A stretch of 64,000 bases of DNA. Source: Streptacidiphilus jiangxiensis. Its GTDB lineage: Bacteria; Actinomycetota; Actinomycetes; Streptomycetales; Streptomycetaceae. Made by a program: the position numbers and the translations under genes. The notes under the pieces are model-generated. The model searched no databases, had not been told where the DNA came from, and saw nothing but the letters and a program-made list of their open reading frames with translations. Location: contig NZ_FOAZ01000003.1 in the NCBI RefSeq assembly GCF_900109465.1, positions 475,141-539,140 of the forward strand, read 5' to 3'. Below are positions 19,105 to 29,819 of the stretch, piece after piece; positions within the stretch are counted from its first letter, which is position 1, and every line of letters begins with the position of its first letter.

Positions 19105-19168
19105 CGACGACCGCGACCGACGACGACCGCGACCGACGACGACCGCGACGGACGACGAGCGCGATCGA
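19105..19168 (+). repeat. Four tandem 16-bp units
   Basis: Units of CGACGACCGCGACCGA at 19105, 19121, 19137 and 19153; the first two are identical, the last two differ at 1 and 2 positions. A 15-bp direct repeat (GATCCCCGACCGACG) also occurs at 19002 and 19025. Together they fill the 180-bp gap between the two genes. Confidence 0.9.
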
Positions 19169-19183
19169 CGAAACGACCCACGG

Positions 19184-20161
19184 ATGACCATGACGATGAC
19201 GCTCTCCACCGAGACCCTGCGCCGCCAGGCGCTGCTGCCGCTGCGCCTCTTCCTCGGCGTGACCTTCTGCTACGCCGGACTGCTCAAGCTCGGCGACCCG
19301 CACTACCTGGCCGGGGCCGCCGACCCCGCGTCGTACCTGTCCCAGCTCCAGGCGGCGCTGACCGCGCACAGCCCCGCCGCGCCGCTGCTGCGCCTGGCGC
19401 GCCACGCCCCGGCGGCGACCGGTACCGCGCTCGCCTTCGGCGAGCTCGCGGTCGGCCTGGGCACCCTTCTCGGCCTCTTCGGCCGGGTGGCGGCCGCCGG
19501 CGGTGCCGCGCTCAGCCTGATGCTCTTCCTGACGGTCAGCTGGCGGACGCATCCGTACTTCCTCGGCAACGACCTGGCCTATCTGGTGGCCTGGACGCCC
19601 CTGGTCCTGGCCGGGACACCCTCGGTGTCGCTCGACGCCTGGCTGGCGGTCCGCCGCGCGGCGCCGTCCGTGGCAGGCGGCGGCAGGCGCCGGGCGCTGC
19701 TCGAAACCGGCACGGCCGTCCTCGCGGTGGCCGGCGGCGGCTTGCTGGCCGGAGCGCTGACCGCGCGGTCCCGACGGCCGACACCGTCCCCGGTGGCCCA
19801 GTCCGGCGGCCGGCCGACCGGTGGATCGGGGGACGCCGCTGGTGCGAGCACGGGCGTGAGTGTCGCGGCGGCGAAGGTTCCGGTCGGCGGCGCGGTGCAG
19901 CTCAGTGCTCCCGGGACCGGGGATCCGATCTTCGTGGTCCAGCCGAAGCCGGGCGTCTTCTGCGCCTTCTCCGGAGCCTGCACCCACGCCGGCTGCACGG
20001 TCCTGCCGCCCAAGGAAGGCGCCTTCGTCTGCCCCTGCCACGACTCCGCGTTCGACGTGGCCACGGGTGCCGTGCTGCGGGGGCCGGCCACCGAGGCGCT
20101 GCCGCGGTACGCGGTGACCCGGTCGGGAGCGACGCTGCGGGTCGCCGAGAAGCCGGAGTAG
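19184..20161 (+). CDS. DoxX-like membrane protein fused to a Rieske [2Fe-2S] domain
   Basis: 325 residues. Residues 15-150 form a four-helix DoxX/DoxD-type (MauE-like) membrane domain; a fifth hydrophobic helix lies at 176-193, followed by a Gly/Ser/Pro linker and a Rieske domain from about 225. Rieske ligands are all present: C266-T-H268-A-G-C271 and C283-P-C285-H286, with C271/C285 the expected disulfide. The Rieske head should face outside. Three ATGs in frame (19184, 19190, 19196) with little Shine-Dalgarno signal; start uncertain by up to four codons. Probably passes electrons to or from a quinone and an external partner; the upstream Cys/His-rich secreted protein is the obvious candidate. 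Confidence 0.85.
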   Translation: MTMTMTLSTETLRRQALLPLRLFLGVTFCYAGLLKLGDPHYLAGAADPASYLSQLQAALTAHSPAAPLLRLARHAPAATGTALAFGELAVGLGTLLGLFGRVAAAGGAALSLMLFLTVSWRTHPYFLGNDLAYLVAWTPLVLAGTPSVSLDAWLAVRRAAPSVAGGGRRRALLETGTAVLAVAGGGLLAGALTARSRRPTPSPVAQSGGRPTGGSGDAAGASTGVSVAAAKVPVGGAVQLSAPGTGDPIFVVQPKPGVFCAFSGACTHAGCTVLPPKEGAFVCPCHDSAFDVATGAVLRGPATEALPRYAVTRSGATLRVAEKPE

Positions 20162-20210
20162 CCGGAGTGGGCGGAGCAGCCGGAGCAGCCGGACTGGATC
20201 GGCACCGCGG

Positions 20211-21008
20211 TCACGATCGGTCCGGGACCCGCAGCGACCAGGCGGCCGGCTCGACCGTCCAGGTGCGTTCGCGCACCGGCGCGCTGAGGGCGTGGTCCGC
20301 CTCGTAGGTGAAGAGGGAGCCGCCGACCGTGACGCGGTGGGCCTGGATCGGGACGGCGGCGTCGATCCGCAGTTCGGCCGAGCCGTCGTGGCTGGAGAGC
20401 GCGAGCGCGCGCATCGGGTGCGCGGAGTCGGCGAGGACGTGACCGTCGGCCTCCACGCGGAGCGGCTGCCCTGGCGAGGTGGGTCGGCTCGCCAGGGCGC
20501 GGACCACTCGTCCGGCCAGGCCTGTCCACCAGGTGGACGGAGTCCTGTTCGCCCTGGGCGAACGCTGTCCGGGGATGCGCACGGCTCCGAGCACGACCCC
20601 GCCGCCGTCGTCGACGAGCAGGTCGAGCGGCCGGTCCGCGCCGCGGACGACGGCGCGCGCCGCCTGCACCGGACGGATCTCCGCGCCGAGCGCGCGCGCC
20701 AGCGCGATGCGGTGGCCGCGGCCGACGGGAATGAGCCCGACCGGGCCCGAGTCCAGCGTGGCCTGCTGGTGAAGAAGTTGAACGACCTGTTGCAGATAGC
20801 GGTCGTCGCCGATCACCACCGGCTGTCTGCGCCCGCGTCGCGCAAGCAGTCGATCAAGATCGGACAGGCTCTCCGGCACGGCCGTCTTCACCGGCAGGGC
20901 GGCTCCGAGCACGTCCCTGGCGACCCGCACCGACTCGCCGTCGAGAGCCAGCGCCACGGGGGAGACCAGGACCAACACGGGCTCACCCACCGAACGCTCA
21001 GCCGACAC
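20211..21008 (-). CDS. Degenerate diacylglycerol/lipid kinase-like protein
   Basis: 265 residues, two-domain DAGK/NAD-kinase-like fold. The ATP-site motif of active enzymes (GGDGT) appears here as IGDDRYLQQVV (about residue 67), and the second motif (P-x-GTGND) as PVGRGHRIALA (about 95), so nucleotide-binding and catalytic residues are changed. The C-terminal beta-sandwich half (RVEADGHVLADS) looks normal. GTG start with AGGAAGGA. Divergent from purA, its usual neighbour in streptomycetes. Likely a non-catalytic or altered-specificity relative; function unknown. Confidence 0.7.
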   Translation of the reverse strand: MSAERSVGEPVLVLVSPVALALDGESVRVARDVLGAALPVKTAVPESLSDLDRLLARRGRRQPVVIGDDRYLQQVVQLLHQQATLDSGPVGLIPVGRGHRIALARALGAEIRPVQAARAVVRGADRPLDLLVDDGGGVVLGAVRIPGQRSPRANRTPSTWWTGLAGRVVRALASRPTSPGQPLRVEADGHVLADSAHPMRALALSSHDGSAELRIDAAVPIQAHRVTVGGSLFTYEADHALSAPVRERTWTVEPAAWSLRVPDRS

Positions 21009-21031
21009 CGTGGTCCTTCCTCGGGTAATCT
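21002..21031 (+). promoter_or_regulatory. purA promoter
   Basis: CCGACA (21002-21007), 18-nt spacer, TAATCT (21026-21031); both fit a housekeeping sigma promoter. It overlaps the start of the divergent kinase-like gene. Confidence 0.5.
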
Positions 21032-21041
21032 CTCGGTGTAA

Positions 21042-22424
<1,383 letters not shown>

Positions 22425-22450
22425 CGGCACCCGCTTGCGAAGCGAAACAG

Positions 22451-22479
22451 GCCCTCGCCCTCCCGGGCGGGGGCTTTTT
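22451..22479 (+). terminator. purA intrinsic terminator
   Basis: 10-bp stem GCCCTCGCCC / GGGCGGGGGC (one G-U), loop TCCC, followed by TTTTT. A true rho-independent terminator, rare in this genome. Confidence 0.9.
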
Positions 22480-22490
22480 CGCACCTCGCT

Positions 22491-22542
22491 CTTTGCACTA
22501 ATGCAGATATCGATTGCTTCTAGTGCAAAGCGCGGCTATGTT
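22491..22542 (+). promoter_or_regulatory. Promoter inside a 10-bp-arm palindrome
   Basis: Arms CTTTGCACTA (22491-22500) and TAGTGCAAAG (22521-22530) are perfect complements around a 20-bp A+T-rich spacer. A promoter fits within it: TTGCTT (22514-22519), 17-nt spacer, TATGTT (22537-22542), then 7 nt to the ATG of the GNAT gene. One arm lies upstream of the -35 and the other between -35 and -10, a classical repressor layout. The regulator is not in the window as far as I can tell. Confidence 0.7.
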
Positions 22543-22549
22543 TTCGACC

Positions 22550-23146
22550 ATGACCGCGAAGACCCCTCTCCCCGTCGTGCTGACCGGACGCCACGTTCGT
22601 CTGGAGCCGCTCACCCTCGACCACGTGCCCGCCCTGTGGGAGGCGTTGGAGCCGGACGCGGAGGAGGTCTTCCGCTGGATCCGCCCGACTCCCCGCAGTG
22701 CCGAGGAGCTGGCTGGGTATGCCGACGACCTGCTGCACGGGCCGACGCGCTACCTCGCCTTCGCCGTCGTCGACCTGGCCACCGGCCGGCCCGTCGGCTG
22801 GACCACCTACCTGGACATCCAGGAGGAGCACGAGCGCCTGGAGATCGGCTGGACCTGGTACGCCCGCTCCCACTGGCGCACCGCGGCCAACACCGAGGCC
22901 AAGCTGCTGCTGCTCACCCACGCCTTCGAGGAGCTCGGCTACGGCCGGGTCCAGTGGAAGACGGACATCAACAACGAGCGCTCGCAGAACGCCATCGCCC
23001 GCCTGGGCGCCGAGCGGGAGGGCGTGCTCCGCCGCCAGGTGCAGCGCGGCGACGGGAGCTGGCGCGACAGCGTCTACTTCGGCATGAACATCGACGAGTG
23101 GCCGGCGGCCAAGGCCCGGCTCACCGAACGACTGGCCAAGGGCTGA
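22550..23146 (+). CDS. GNAT N-acetyltransferase (RimJ/RimL-like)
   Basis: 198 residues of the Acetyltransf_3 (RimJ/RimL, AAC6') branch: LTGRHVRLEPLTLDHVPALWEAL at the start, acetyl-CoA region IGWTWYARSHWRTAANTEAKLLLLTHAFEELG, and the NERSQNAIARLGA signature. It probably acetylates an amine or a protein N-terminus. A second in-frame ATG at 22538 exists, but it overlaps the -10 box, so 22550 is preferred (leaderless). First gene of a two-GNAT operon under a strong palindrome. Confidence 0.88.
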   Translation: MTAKTPLPVVLTGRHVRLEPLTLDHVPALWEALEPDAEEVFRWIRPTPRSAEELAGYADDLLHGPTRYLAFAVVDLATGRPVGWTTYLDIQEEHERLEIGWTWYARSHWRTAANTEAKLLLLTHAFEELGYGRVQWKTDINNERSQNAIARLGAEREGVLRRQVQRGDGSWRDSVYFGMNIDEWPAAKARLTERLAKG

Positions 23147-23158
23147 GGAGCAGCATCC

Positions 23159-23605
23159 ATGAGTGACATCGTCATCTCCGCCCCGACGGAAGCCGACTAC
23201 CCCCGCTGGCGGGAGCTCTTCACCGGCTATGCCGAGTTCTACCACGTGGAACTGACGGAGGAGCGGTTCGCCGAGTCCTGGGCCTGGTTCCAGGACGAGA
23301 ACCACCCGGCCGAGTGTCTTCTGGCGCGCGACGCTGACGGCACGCCCATCGGCCTGGCCCACATCACCCCGGACCACTCGCCGCTGCGCGGCACCCGCGG
23401 CTTCCTGCACGACCTCTTCGTCGACCCCGCCCACCGGGGCGGCGGCACCGTCGACGCGATCCTCGCCGAACTGCGCCGGCTCGGCCGCGAGCGCGGCTGG
23501 TACCAGATCCGCTGGAACACGGCCGACGACAACTACCGGGCCCGCGCCGTCTACGACCGCAACGGCGAGAAGACACCGTTCCTCCTCTACGTCATGCCCT
23601 GCTGA
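23159..23605 (+). CDS. GNAT N-acetyltransferase
   Basis: 148 residues, compact GNAT fold. The acetyl-CoA binding segment is DLFVDPAHRGGGTVDAILAELRRLG, followed by WNTADDNYRARAVYDR. Substrate unknown. GAGGAG overlaps the stop of the preceding GNAT gene, 12 bp upstream, so the two are co-transcribed and probably co-regulated by the palindrome. Confidence 0.88.
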   Translation: MSDIVISAPTEADYPRWRELFTGYAEFYHVELTEERFAESWAWFQDENHPAECLLARDADGTPIGLAHITPDHSPLRGTRGFLHDLFVDPAHRGGGTVDAILAELRRLGRERGWYQIRWNTADDNYRARAVYDRNGEKTPFLLYVMPC

Positions 23606-23710
23606 GTCGCGTCCTGACGCGTCGGGACTGACAAGCTGTCGCCCTGCCCCCGGATCGCCAGACAGGCTGTACGTTCCGGGGGCGTGGCGCCCGAAAATAC
23701 GCTGGCAGGC

Positions 23711-25066
23711 ATGACGATCTCCCCAGACCCGGCACTCGGCCAGGCGGTCAAGGCTGCCGACCGTGCCCACGTCTTCCACTCGTGGTCCGCGCAGTCCCTG
23801 ATCGACCCCCTCGCCGTCGCCGGGGCCGAGGGCTCGTACTTCTGGGACTACGAGGGCAAGCGCTTCCTCGACTTCTCCTCCCAGCTGGTCAACACCAACA
23901 TCGGCCACCAGCACCCCAAGGTCGTCGCCGCGATCCAGGAGCAGGCCGCCAAGCTCTGCACCTTCGCGCCGGCCTTCGCGGTCGAGGCCCGCTCCGAGGC
24001 CGCCCGCCTGATCGCCGAGCGCACCCCCGGCGACCTGGACAAGATCTTCTTCACCAACGGCGGCGCCGAGGCCAACGAGAACGCCATCCGTATGGCGCGT
24101 CTGCACACCGGCCGTCAGAAGGTGCTCTCCACCTACCGCTCGTACCACGGCGCCACCGCCAACGCGATCGCCATGACCGGCGACCCGCGCCGCTGGCCGA
24201 ACGAGACCGGCGTCTCCGGCATCGTGCACTTCTGGGGCCCGTACGCCTACCGCTCCAACTTCCACGCCGAGAACGAGGCGCAGGAGTGCGAGCGCGCGCT
24301 CGCGCACCTGGAGGCGACCATCGCCTTCGAGGGTCCGCAGACCGTCGCCGCGATCGTCCTGGAGACCGTCGTCGGCACCGCCGGCATCCTGATCCCGCCG
24401 GCCGGCTACCTCGCGGGCGTCCGCGAGATCTGTGACCGCTACGGGATCGTCTTCATCCTCGACGAGGTCATGGCCGGCTTCGGCCGCACCGGCGAGTGGT
24501 TCGCGGCCGACCACTGGGGCGTCACCCCGGACCTGCTGACCTTCGCCAAGGGCGTCAACTCCGGCTACGTGCCGCTCGGCGGCGTCGCGATCAGCGGCGA
24601 GATCGCCGCGACCTTCGCCGAGCGCCCCTTCCCGGGCGGTCTGACCTACTCGGGCCACCCGCTGGCCTGCGCCTCCGCCGTGGCGACGATCAACGCCATG
24701 GCCGAGGAGGGCATCGTCGAGAACGCCAAGCACATCGGCGAGACGGTGATCGGCCCCGAGCTGCGCGCGATGGCCGAGCGTCACCCGTCCATCGGCGAGG
24801 TCCGCGGCCTCGGCGTCTTCTGGGCCGTCGAGCTGGTGAAGAACCGCGAGACCCGCGAGCCGCTCACCCCCTACAACGCGGCCGGCGCCGCCAACGCGCC
24901 GATGGCCGAGCTGGCGGCGGAGTGCAAGAAGCGCGGACTGTGGCCGTTCACCAACATGAACCGCTTCCACGTCGTGCCGCCGTGCAACGTCTCCGAGGCC
25001 GAGGCCAAGGAGGGTCTGGCGATCCTCGACGAGGTGCTCACCCTCACCGACGCGCACACCGCCTGA
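23711..25066 (+). CDS. Class III pyridoxal-phosphate aminotransferase
   Basis: 451 residues, subgroup III (omega-amino acid/taurine-pyruvate type). Motifs: phosphate-binding NGGAEANENAIRMAR, YRSYHGATANAI, the Asp in FILDEVMAGFGRTG and the Schiff-base Lys in TFAKGVNSGYVPLGG. Transfers an amino group from an omega-amine or beta-amino acid to pyruvate or 2-oxoglutarate; the true substrate cannot be told. The ATG at 23711 has TACGCT ending 7 nt before it and no Shine-Dalgarno. A GntR regulator follows in the same direction, which may control amine or amino acid use. Confidence 0.9.
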   Translation: MTISPDPALGQAVKAADRAHVFHSWSAQSLIDPLAVAGAEGSYFWDYEGKRFLDFSSQLVNTNIGHQHPKVVAAIQEQAAKLCTFAPAFAVEARSEAARLIAERTPGDLDKIFFTNGGAEANENAIRMARLHTGRQKVLSTYRSYHGATANAIAMTGDPRRWPNETGVSGIVHFWGPYAYRSNFHAENEAQECERALAHLEATIAFEGPQTVAAIVLETVVGTAGILIPPAGYLAGVREICDRYGIVFILDEVMAGFGRTGEWFAADHWGVTPDLLTFAKGVNSGYVPLGGVAISGEIAATFAERPFPGGLTYSGHPLACASAVATINAMAEEGIVENAKHIGETVIGPELRAMAERHPSIGEVRGLGVFWAVELVKNRETREPLTPYNAAGAANAPMAELAAECKKRGLWPFTNMNRFHVVPPCNVSEAEAKEGLAILDEVLTLTDAHTA

Positions 25067-25134
25067 GCCAGGCACCGGTGCTCGGGCCCGGTCGGCCGGT
25101 CTTGACCGGCTCGTGACTTGGTCTACACCTTTTC

Positions 25135-25170
25135 GGCCCCGCAACCCCTCCGATCGGGGGGTGCGGGGCC
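25135..25170 (+). terminator. Hairpin terminator after the aminotransferase
   Basis: Outer 9-bp stem GGCCCCGCA / TGCGGGGCC enclosing an inner C/G-run stem, followed by TTACCATT. Separates the aminotransferase from the GntR gene. Confidence 0.75.
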
Positions 25171-25268
25171 TTACCATTGGGGGGCACGGACCGGCAGTAT
25201 GCGGATGAAATCCCGCAGCCGTGCATCGAACCGATCAAACCCAGGCAAACCGCAGCGGAGGGAAAGCG

Positions 25269-26051
25269 ATGCCGTCCGGCACCACCGTCTCCTCCGCGGA
25301 CCGACGCCTCGGCGGCCCGCCGGTCGTCCACCGCAGCTCCCTGCGCGAGCAGGTGGCCGCCGCGTTGCGCGACGAGCTGATGGCCGGGCGCCTGGCCGCC
25401 GGCCGCCACTTCACCGTCAAGGAGATCGCCGAGCTCTACGGCGTCTCCGCGACCCCGGTGCGGGAAGCCCTGGTCGACCTGGCCGCGCAGGGCATGCTCG
25501 TCGTCGAACCCGGCCGTGGCTTCGCCGTGCCGCGCTTCACCTGGGACGACTTCGTCGACATCGTCGAGGCCAGGTCCCTGGTCATCGACGGCATCTTCCG
25601 CCGGCTCAGGGGCCGGCTCTCCGCGCTCGACCCCGACGCGGTCGCCTCCCTGCGCCGCCGCGCCGACGCCGCGGTCCGCGCGGCGCGCGCCGGTCAGCTG
25701 GACCTCCTGGTCGGCTGCGACCGCCGCTTCTGGGCCGAGCTCGGCGCGTTCGCCGGCAACCGGCGCATCGGCGACTACCTGGACTGGCTCCGGGTCCAGT
25801 ACTGGATCTTCGCCGCGAGCTACCTGCGTGCTCGCGACGACGTCGCGAGCTTCTGTTGGTCCCGCCATCTCGAACTGGTCGAGCTGATCGAGGCCGGCGA
25901 CCAGGCGGGCGTCCACGCGATGCTGCTCGCCTACAACCAGGAGTCCCTGGAGCAGATGTCCGCCCTCTGCGGCCGCCCGCTGCCGGACGACGTCCCCCTG
26001 CAGGTCCCAGCCCCACGGGAAGCCCCCTCGCTGCCTGCGACGACGCAGTAG
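25269..26051 (+). CDS. GntR family regulator (FCD type)
   Basis: 260 residues. Winged HTH at about 25-85 (LREQVAAALRDELMAGRLAAG ... YGVSATPVREALVDLAAQGML) and an all-helical FCD effector domain with probable metal-binding His/Asp residues (RHLELVELIEAGD). Start ATG 25269 after GGAGGGAAAG. Probably a ligand-responsive repressor of amino or organic acid metabolism; the preceding class III aminotransferase is a candidate target. Confidence 0.88.
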   Translation: MPSGTTVSSADRRLGGPPVVHRSSLREQVAAALRDELMAGRLAAGRHFTVKEIAELYGVSATPVREALVDLAAQGMLVVEPGRGFAVPRFTWDDFVDIVEARSLVIDGIFRRLRGRLSALDPDAVASLRRRADAAVRAARAGQLDLLVGCDRRFWAELGAFAGNRRIGDYLDWLRVQYWIFAASYLRARDDVASFCWSRHLELVELIEAGDQAGVHAMLLAYNQESLEQMSALCGRPLPDDVPLQVPAPREAPSLPATTQ

Positions 26052-26104
26052 GGTGGACGGACCACCTGAGAGCAACACCGCGGCGCGCTGGTCTGGAGAG
26101 TGTC

Positions 26105-26752
26105 TTGGCTTGTGACATCTGGCTCGTCCCCTTGGTCGACCTGCTGGTGCTCAGCCCGGACAACCCCTTCGCCGAGGATCTGGCGATCTACAACGGCTCC
26201 CTCGCCGCGGCGGGCCTGCCGCAGCTCCCGGTCTTCCCGTACATGCCCGGCCTCAGCGGCGACGTGGAGCCGGTCGCGGCGTTCGACTACGAGTCGCTGC
26301 ACTTCCTGCGCCGCGCCTACCTGCTGCAGCTGACCGGACTCGACGTCACCCCCGTCGACGAGCTCGGTGGTGACTACGAGCAGTTGCTGGAGATGTTCGA
26401 GGCCACGGCGGAACAGTCGCACCTGGTGTGGCACTTCGACCACGCCGGAGCCTACGTCCCGCTCGACTTCGAGATCCCCGTCGTCGACGACGCCCTCCTC
26501 GCCACCGGCGGTCCGCTGGGCTCGGTGCAGCGGCTCCTCAAGGAGCTGGAGGCGGTGGCCGCGCACATCGGCATCGACTACCAGCTGCCGCCCGTGCCGG
26601 TCCGCCCCGTCGCCCCGACGACCCTGGAGGGCCCGGCCTACCCGCCCCCGGGCCAGGACGGGCCCTACGCCCGCGAGCGCCACGCCTGGATCGGCCTCTA
26701 CGCCGCCGCCACGCGCGCCCTCGCCCAGGGCTCGATGATCGTCTTCGCCTGA
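26105..26752 (+). CDS. Conserved hypothetical protein
   Basis: 215 residues if the TTG at 26105 is the start (GGAGAG 4 nt upstream; no ATG/GTG in frame nearby). Begins with DIWLVPLVDLLVLSPDNPF. No signal peptide or membrane helix; helical composition with many Asp/Glu and a Pro-rich stretch near residues 160-185. I do not recognise a family; codon use is typical of the genome, so it is a real gene. Follows the GntR gene by 53 bp. Confidence 0.75.
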   Translation: MACDIWLVPLVDLLVLSPDNPFAEDLAIYNGSLAAAGLPQLPVFPYMPGLSGDVEPVAAFDYESLHFLRRAYLLQLTGLDVTPVDELGGDYEQLLEMFEATAEQSHLVWHFDHAGAYVPLDFEIPVVDDALLATGGPLGSVQRLLKELEAVAAHIGIDYQLPPVPVRPVAPTTLEGPAYPPPGQDGPYARERHAWIGLYAAATRALAQGSMIVFA

Positions 26753-26753
26753 G

Positions 26754-26779
26754 CCGGCCGTAGCTCCGGCTGCGGCCGG
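26754..26779 (+). terminator. Hairpin after the hypothetical gene
   Basis: 7-bp stem CCGGCCG / CGGCCGG immediately after the TGA. Confidence 0.55.
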
Positions 26780-26964
26780 TGAAGTCGCCGCTGCCGCTGT
26801 CCTGGTGCAGCCGGAGCACCCCGGAGCTCTCGCGCGTCGCGCGCACACGAAGGCCACGAAGCCCGGCAACGGGCCGGAGTGCACAGCAGATCACCCCCGG
26901 AACCGCTTTCGCGAGTGCCGAGGGTGTGGGTGGGGTTGCTCCTGAACAGAGGGTTGGTGCCCTC

Positions 26965-27756
26965 TCAGCGCAGCGGGGACTCCGGCGGGCGCTGGCGCGG
27001 CATGGTCGGGCGGCTGCCGACGCTGGGCAGGACGCGGACCTGGGCGCCCGTGCCCTCGGCGCGGCCGCCCCAGGTGCCCGCGGCCTGGGTGGGGAGCTGG
27101 GTCATCGACGCGCGGAACTCCAGCATCCACTCGGAGGTCTCGGTGCGGACCATGTCCGAGATGTCCTCGCAGAAGCGCCGCAGCACACCGAGGCAGCGCT
27201 CGGCCGCCTCGCTGGCCGTGCCCTCGGTCGGGCCGAGCACCTCGCGGACGCACTCCGAGGCCCAGTCGAACTGGAACGCCTCCAGCCGGCGCTGCAGCGC
27301 CTGCGCGGTGGAGATGTTCCGCATCCAGCCGCTGGTGAAGCCGAAGACGCGGTCGGCGACCAGACAGCAGCCGGCGAGCAGCAGCAGCACGTAGCCCCAG
27401 TCCTGCCCGGCCTTCCACACGCCGGTCAGCGCCACCAGAGGCAGGACGGCGCCGCCGATGCCGAGGAGGGTGGCGACCACGCGCAGGAACCGCGCGCCGC
27501 GCCGCTTCCAGCGGCGGTCGCGGTGGTACCAGTCGATGGCCTCGACCGCGCGCTCCTCCGACCAGCGGTAGAGCTCCTCAAGGCGCTCGGCGGGCTCACC
27601 CCAGTCGCCCAGCGGGAACTGCCGCACGCTCAGATCCCGACCGGGGCGCGCCTTGCGGGGCGCGGGCACGGCCGGAGCGGCGGTGGCTGAGGTGTCCTCA
27701 GCCCCGGGCTCCTTGCCCCAGGGGGTCTCCTCGGGCTGCATCTCCGGCTGGCTCAC
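26965..27756 (-). CDS. SLATT domain membrane protein
   Basis: 263 residues, GTG start with AGGGAG. A central pair of transmembrane helices at about 95-115 (VVATLLGIGGAVLPLVALTGV) and 122-145 (GYVLLLLAGCCLVADRVFGF) is followed by a long helical C-terminal region: the SLATT (2TM, SMODS- and SLOG-associating) layout. In other bacteria SLATT proteins are predicted pore-forming effectors of nucleotide-signalled defence. No SMODS or SLOG partner is nearby; in streptomycetes this single gene sits beside purD, so it may be a housekeeping derivative. Confidence 0.78.
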   Translation of the reverse strand: MSQPEMQPEETPWGKEPGAEDTSATAAPAVPAPRKARPGRDLSVRQFPLGDWGEPAERLEELYRWSEERAVEAIDWYHRDRRWKRRGARFLRVVATLLGIGGAVLPLVALTGVWKAGQDWGYVLLLLAGCCLVADRVFGFTSGWMRNISTAQALQRRLEAFQFDWASECVREVLGPTEGTASEAAERCLGVLRRFCEDISDMVRTETSEWMLEFRASMTQLPTQAAGTWGGRAEGTGAQVRVLPSVGSRPTMPRQRPPESPLR

Positions 27757-28079
27757 CGTGGAACTCCCTGTCCTTCGGCCGGTCCTTCGGCCCTGCTGGC
27801 TTCCAAGAGCTATTTCTTACCGCCAAATGGCTGACCGTGGTGGCGGTTCGAGCCGGATTGTTGTGCGAAAGAGTGAGGGTTTCGCAAGTGGGCCGCTGTA
27901 TCCGGCCTTCCGCGGCCGATTCAAATCTCACCCCTACGAGTGGGTGCTTTCGGGGAGCCGATCTGACCACTGGTCGAATTGTTGCTAAATGTCGCTTTCG
28001 CCGTGACTGAACGGGTTCGACTGCTCGCTCTGCGGGCCTCGGCGGCCCCCGCCGGGGCCAGGCACTAGGCTCTGGAGCT
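27757..28079. other. Divergent promoter region, SLATT gene / purD
   Basis: 323 bp, A+T-richer than average between 27800 and 27990. Contains a direct repeat TCCTTCGGCC (27771, 27783), a short palindrome GACCACTGGTC near 27965 and the purD -10 box TAGGCT (28066-28071). No ORF seen. Confidence 0.6.
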
Positions 28080-29336
<1,257 letters not shown>

Positions 29337-29349
29337 GTTGCACGACCCT

Positions 29350-29457
29350 CCAGGGGCGCGAGGAACTGCGCGGGCAACCACCGACATGCGGATGGCGCTG
29401 CTCGCCGAGCGACTGACCACACACGGTGGCCTGTCGCGCAGCTCCCCGCGCCCCTGG
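29350..29457. repeat. Long intergenic palindromic repeat, copy 1
   Basis: Arms built on CAGGGGCGCGAGGAACTGCGCG with its complement, about 30 paired bases and a 45-nt loop. The same element recurs at 44652-44760 and 49802-49925, always just 3' of a gene. It matches the well-known streptomycete intergenic palindrome and likely acts as a terminator or RNA-stability element. Confidence 0.85.
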
Positions 29458-29819
29458 CGTTTGCCGTCCTCGCACGGACCAATCGATTCGACGGAAGCAG
29501 ATTTGCCGCGCCTCCGCAGCGTTTGCCGTACCCGCACATTCCTTCGGGTGATCGGGAGGGCAACCGGCTGACGTATCCCCGCCCCCGGACGTATCGTGCC
29601 CAGCACCGGCGCGCTCCCTGGCGGAGCACGCAGGTGCTGGGCAGGTGCACCACCCTGCCGAGGGGGGAAGCTGCGGTCCACAGGGAATCACCGATCCGAG
29701 TGGTTCCCGACCGCGGCAGGAACACCGGGCCGCGCTCGTGCGTCGGACCGGACAGGGGCGAAACACGTGCGAAAGCCAGAGGCGTCGGTTTCCGTAGGCG
29801 GCAGGGGGTGAACCGATCC
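29458..29819 (+). other. Structured leader upstream of the M48-like gene
   Basis: 362 bp without a credible ORF. Holds a 10-bp stem GCCCAGCACC (29598-29607) / GGTGCTGGGC (29633-29642) with an inner stem GCTCC/GGAGC, and, nearer the gene, several possible helices ending in CCGTAGGCGGCAGGGGG at the ribosome site. It looks like a structured 5' UTR and has a faint likeness to the 3' end of c-di-AMP (ydaO) leaders, but the core consensus is not clearly present, so no riboswitch is called. Confidence 0.35.

Noticed and set aside
13735..19168. CRISPR array
   Set aside because: The tandem repeats here have no spacers and units are 15-17 bp; no cas genes in the window.
26538..26894. Minus-strand frame near 26.8 kb with high third-position G+C
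   Set aside because: It runs deep into the opposite gene and ends in Arg-rich shadow; no homology recognised.
29458..29819. c-di-AMP (ydaO) riboswitch
   Set aside because: Only a partial likeness at the 3' end; the conserved core could not be aligned by eye, so it is left as a structured leader.
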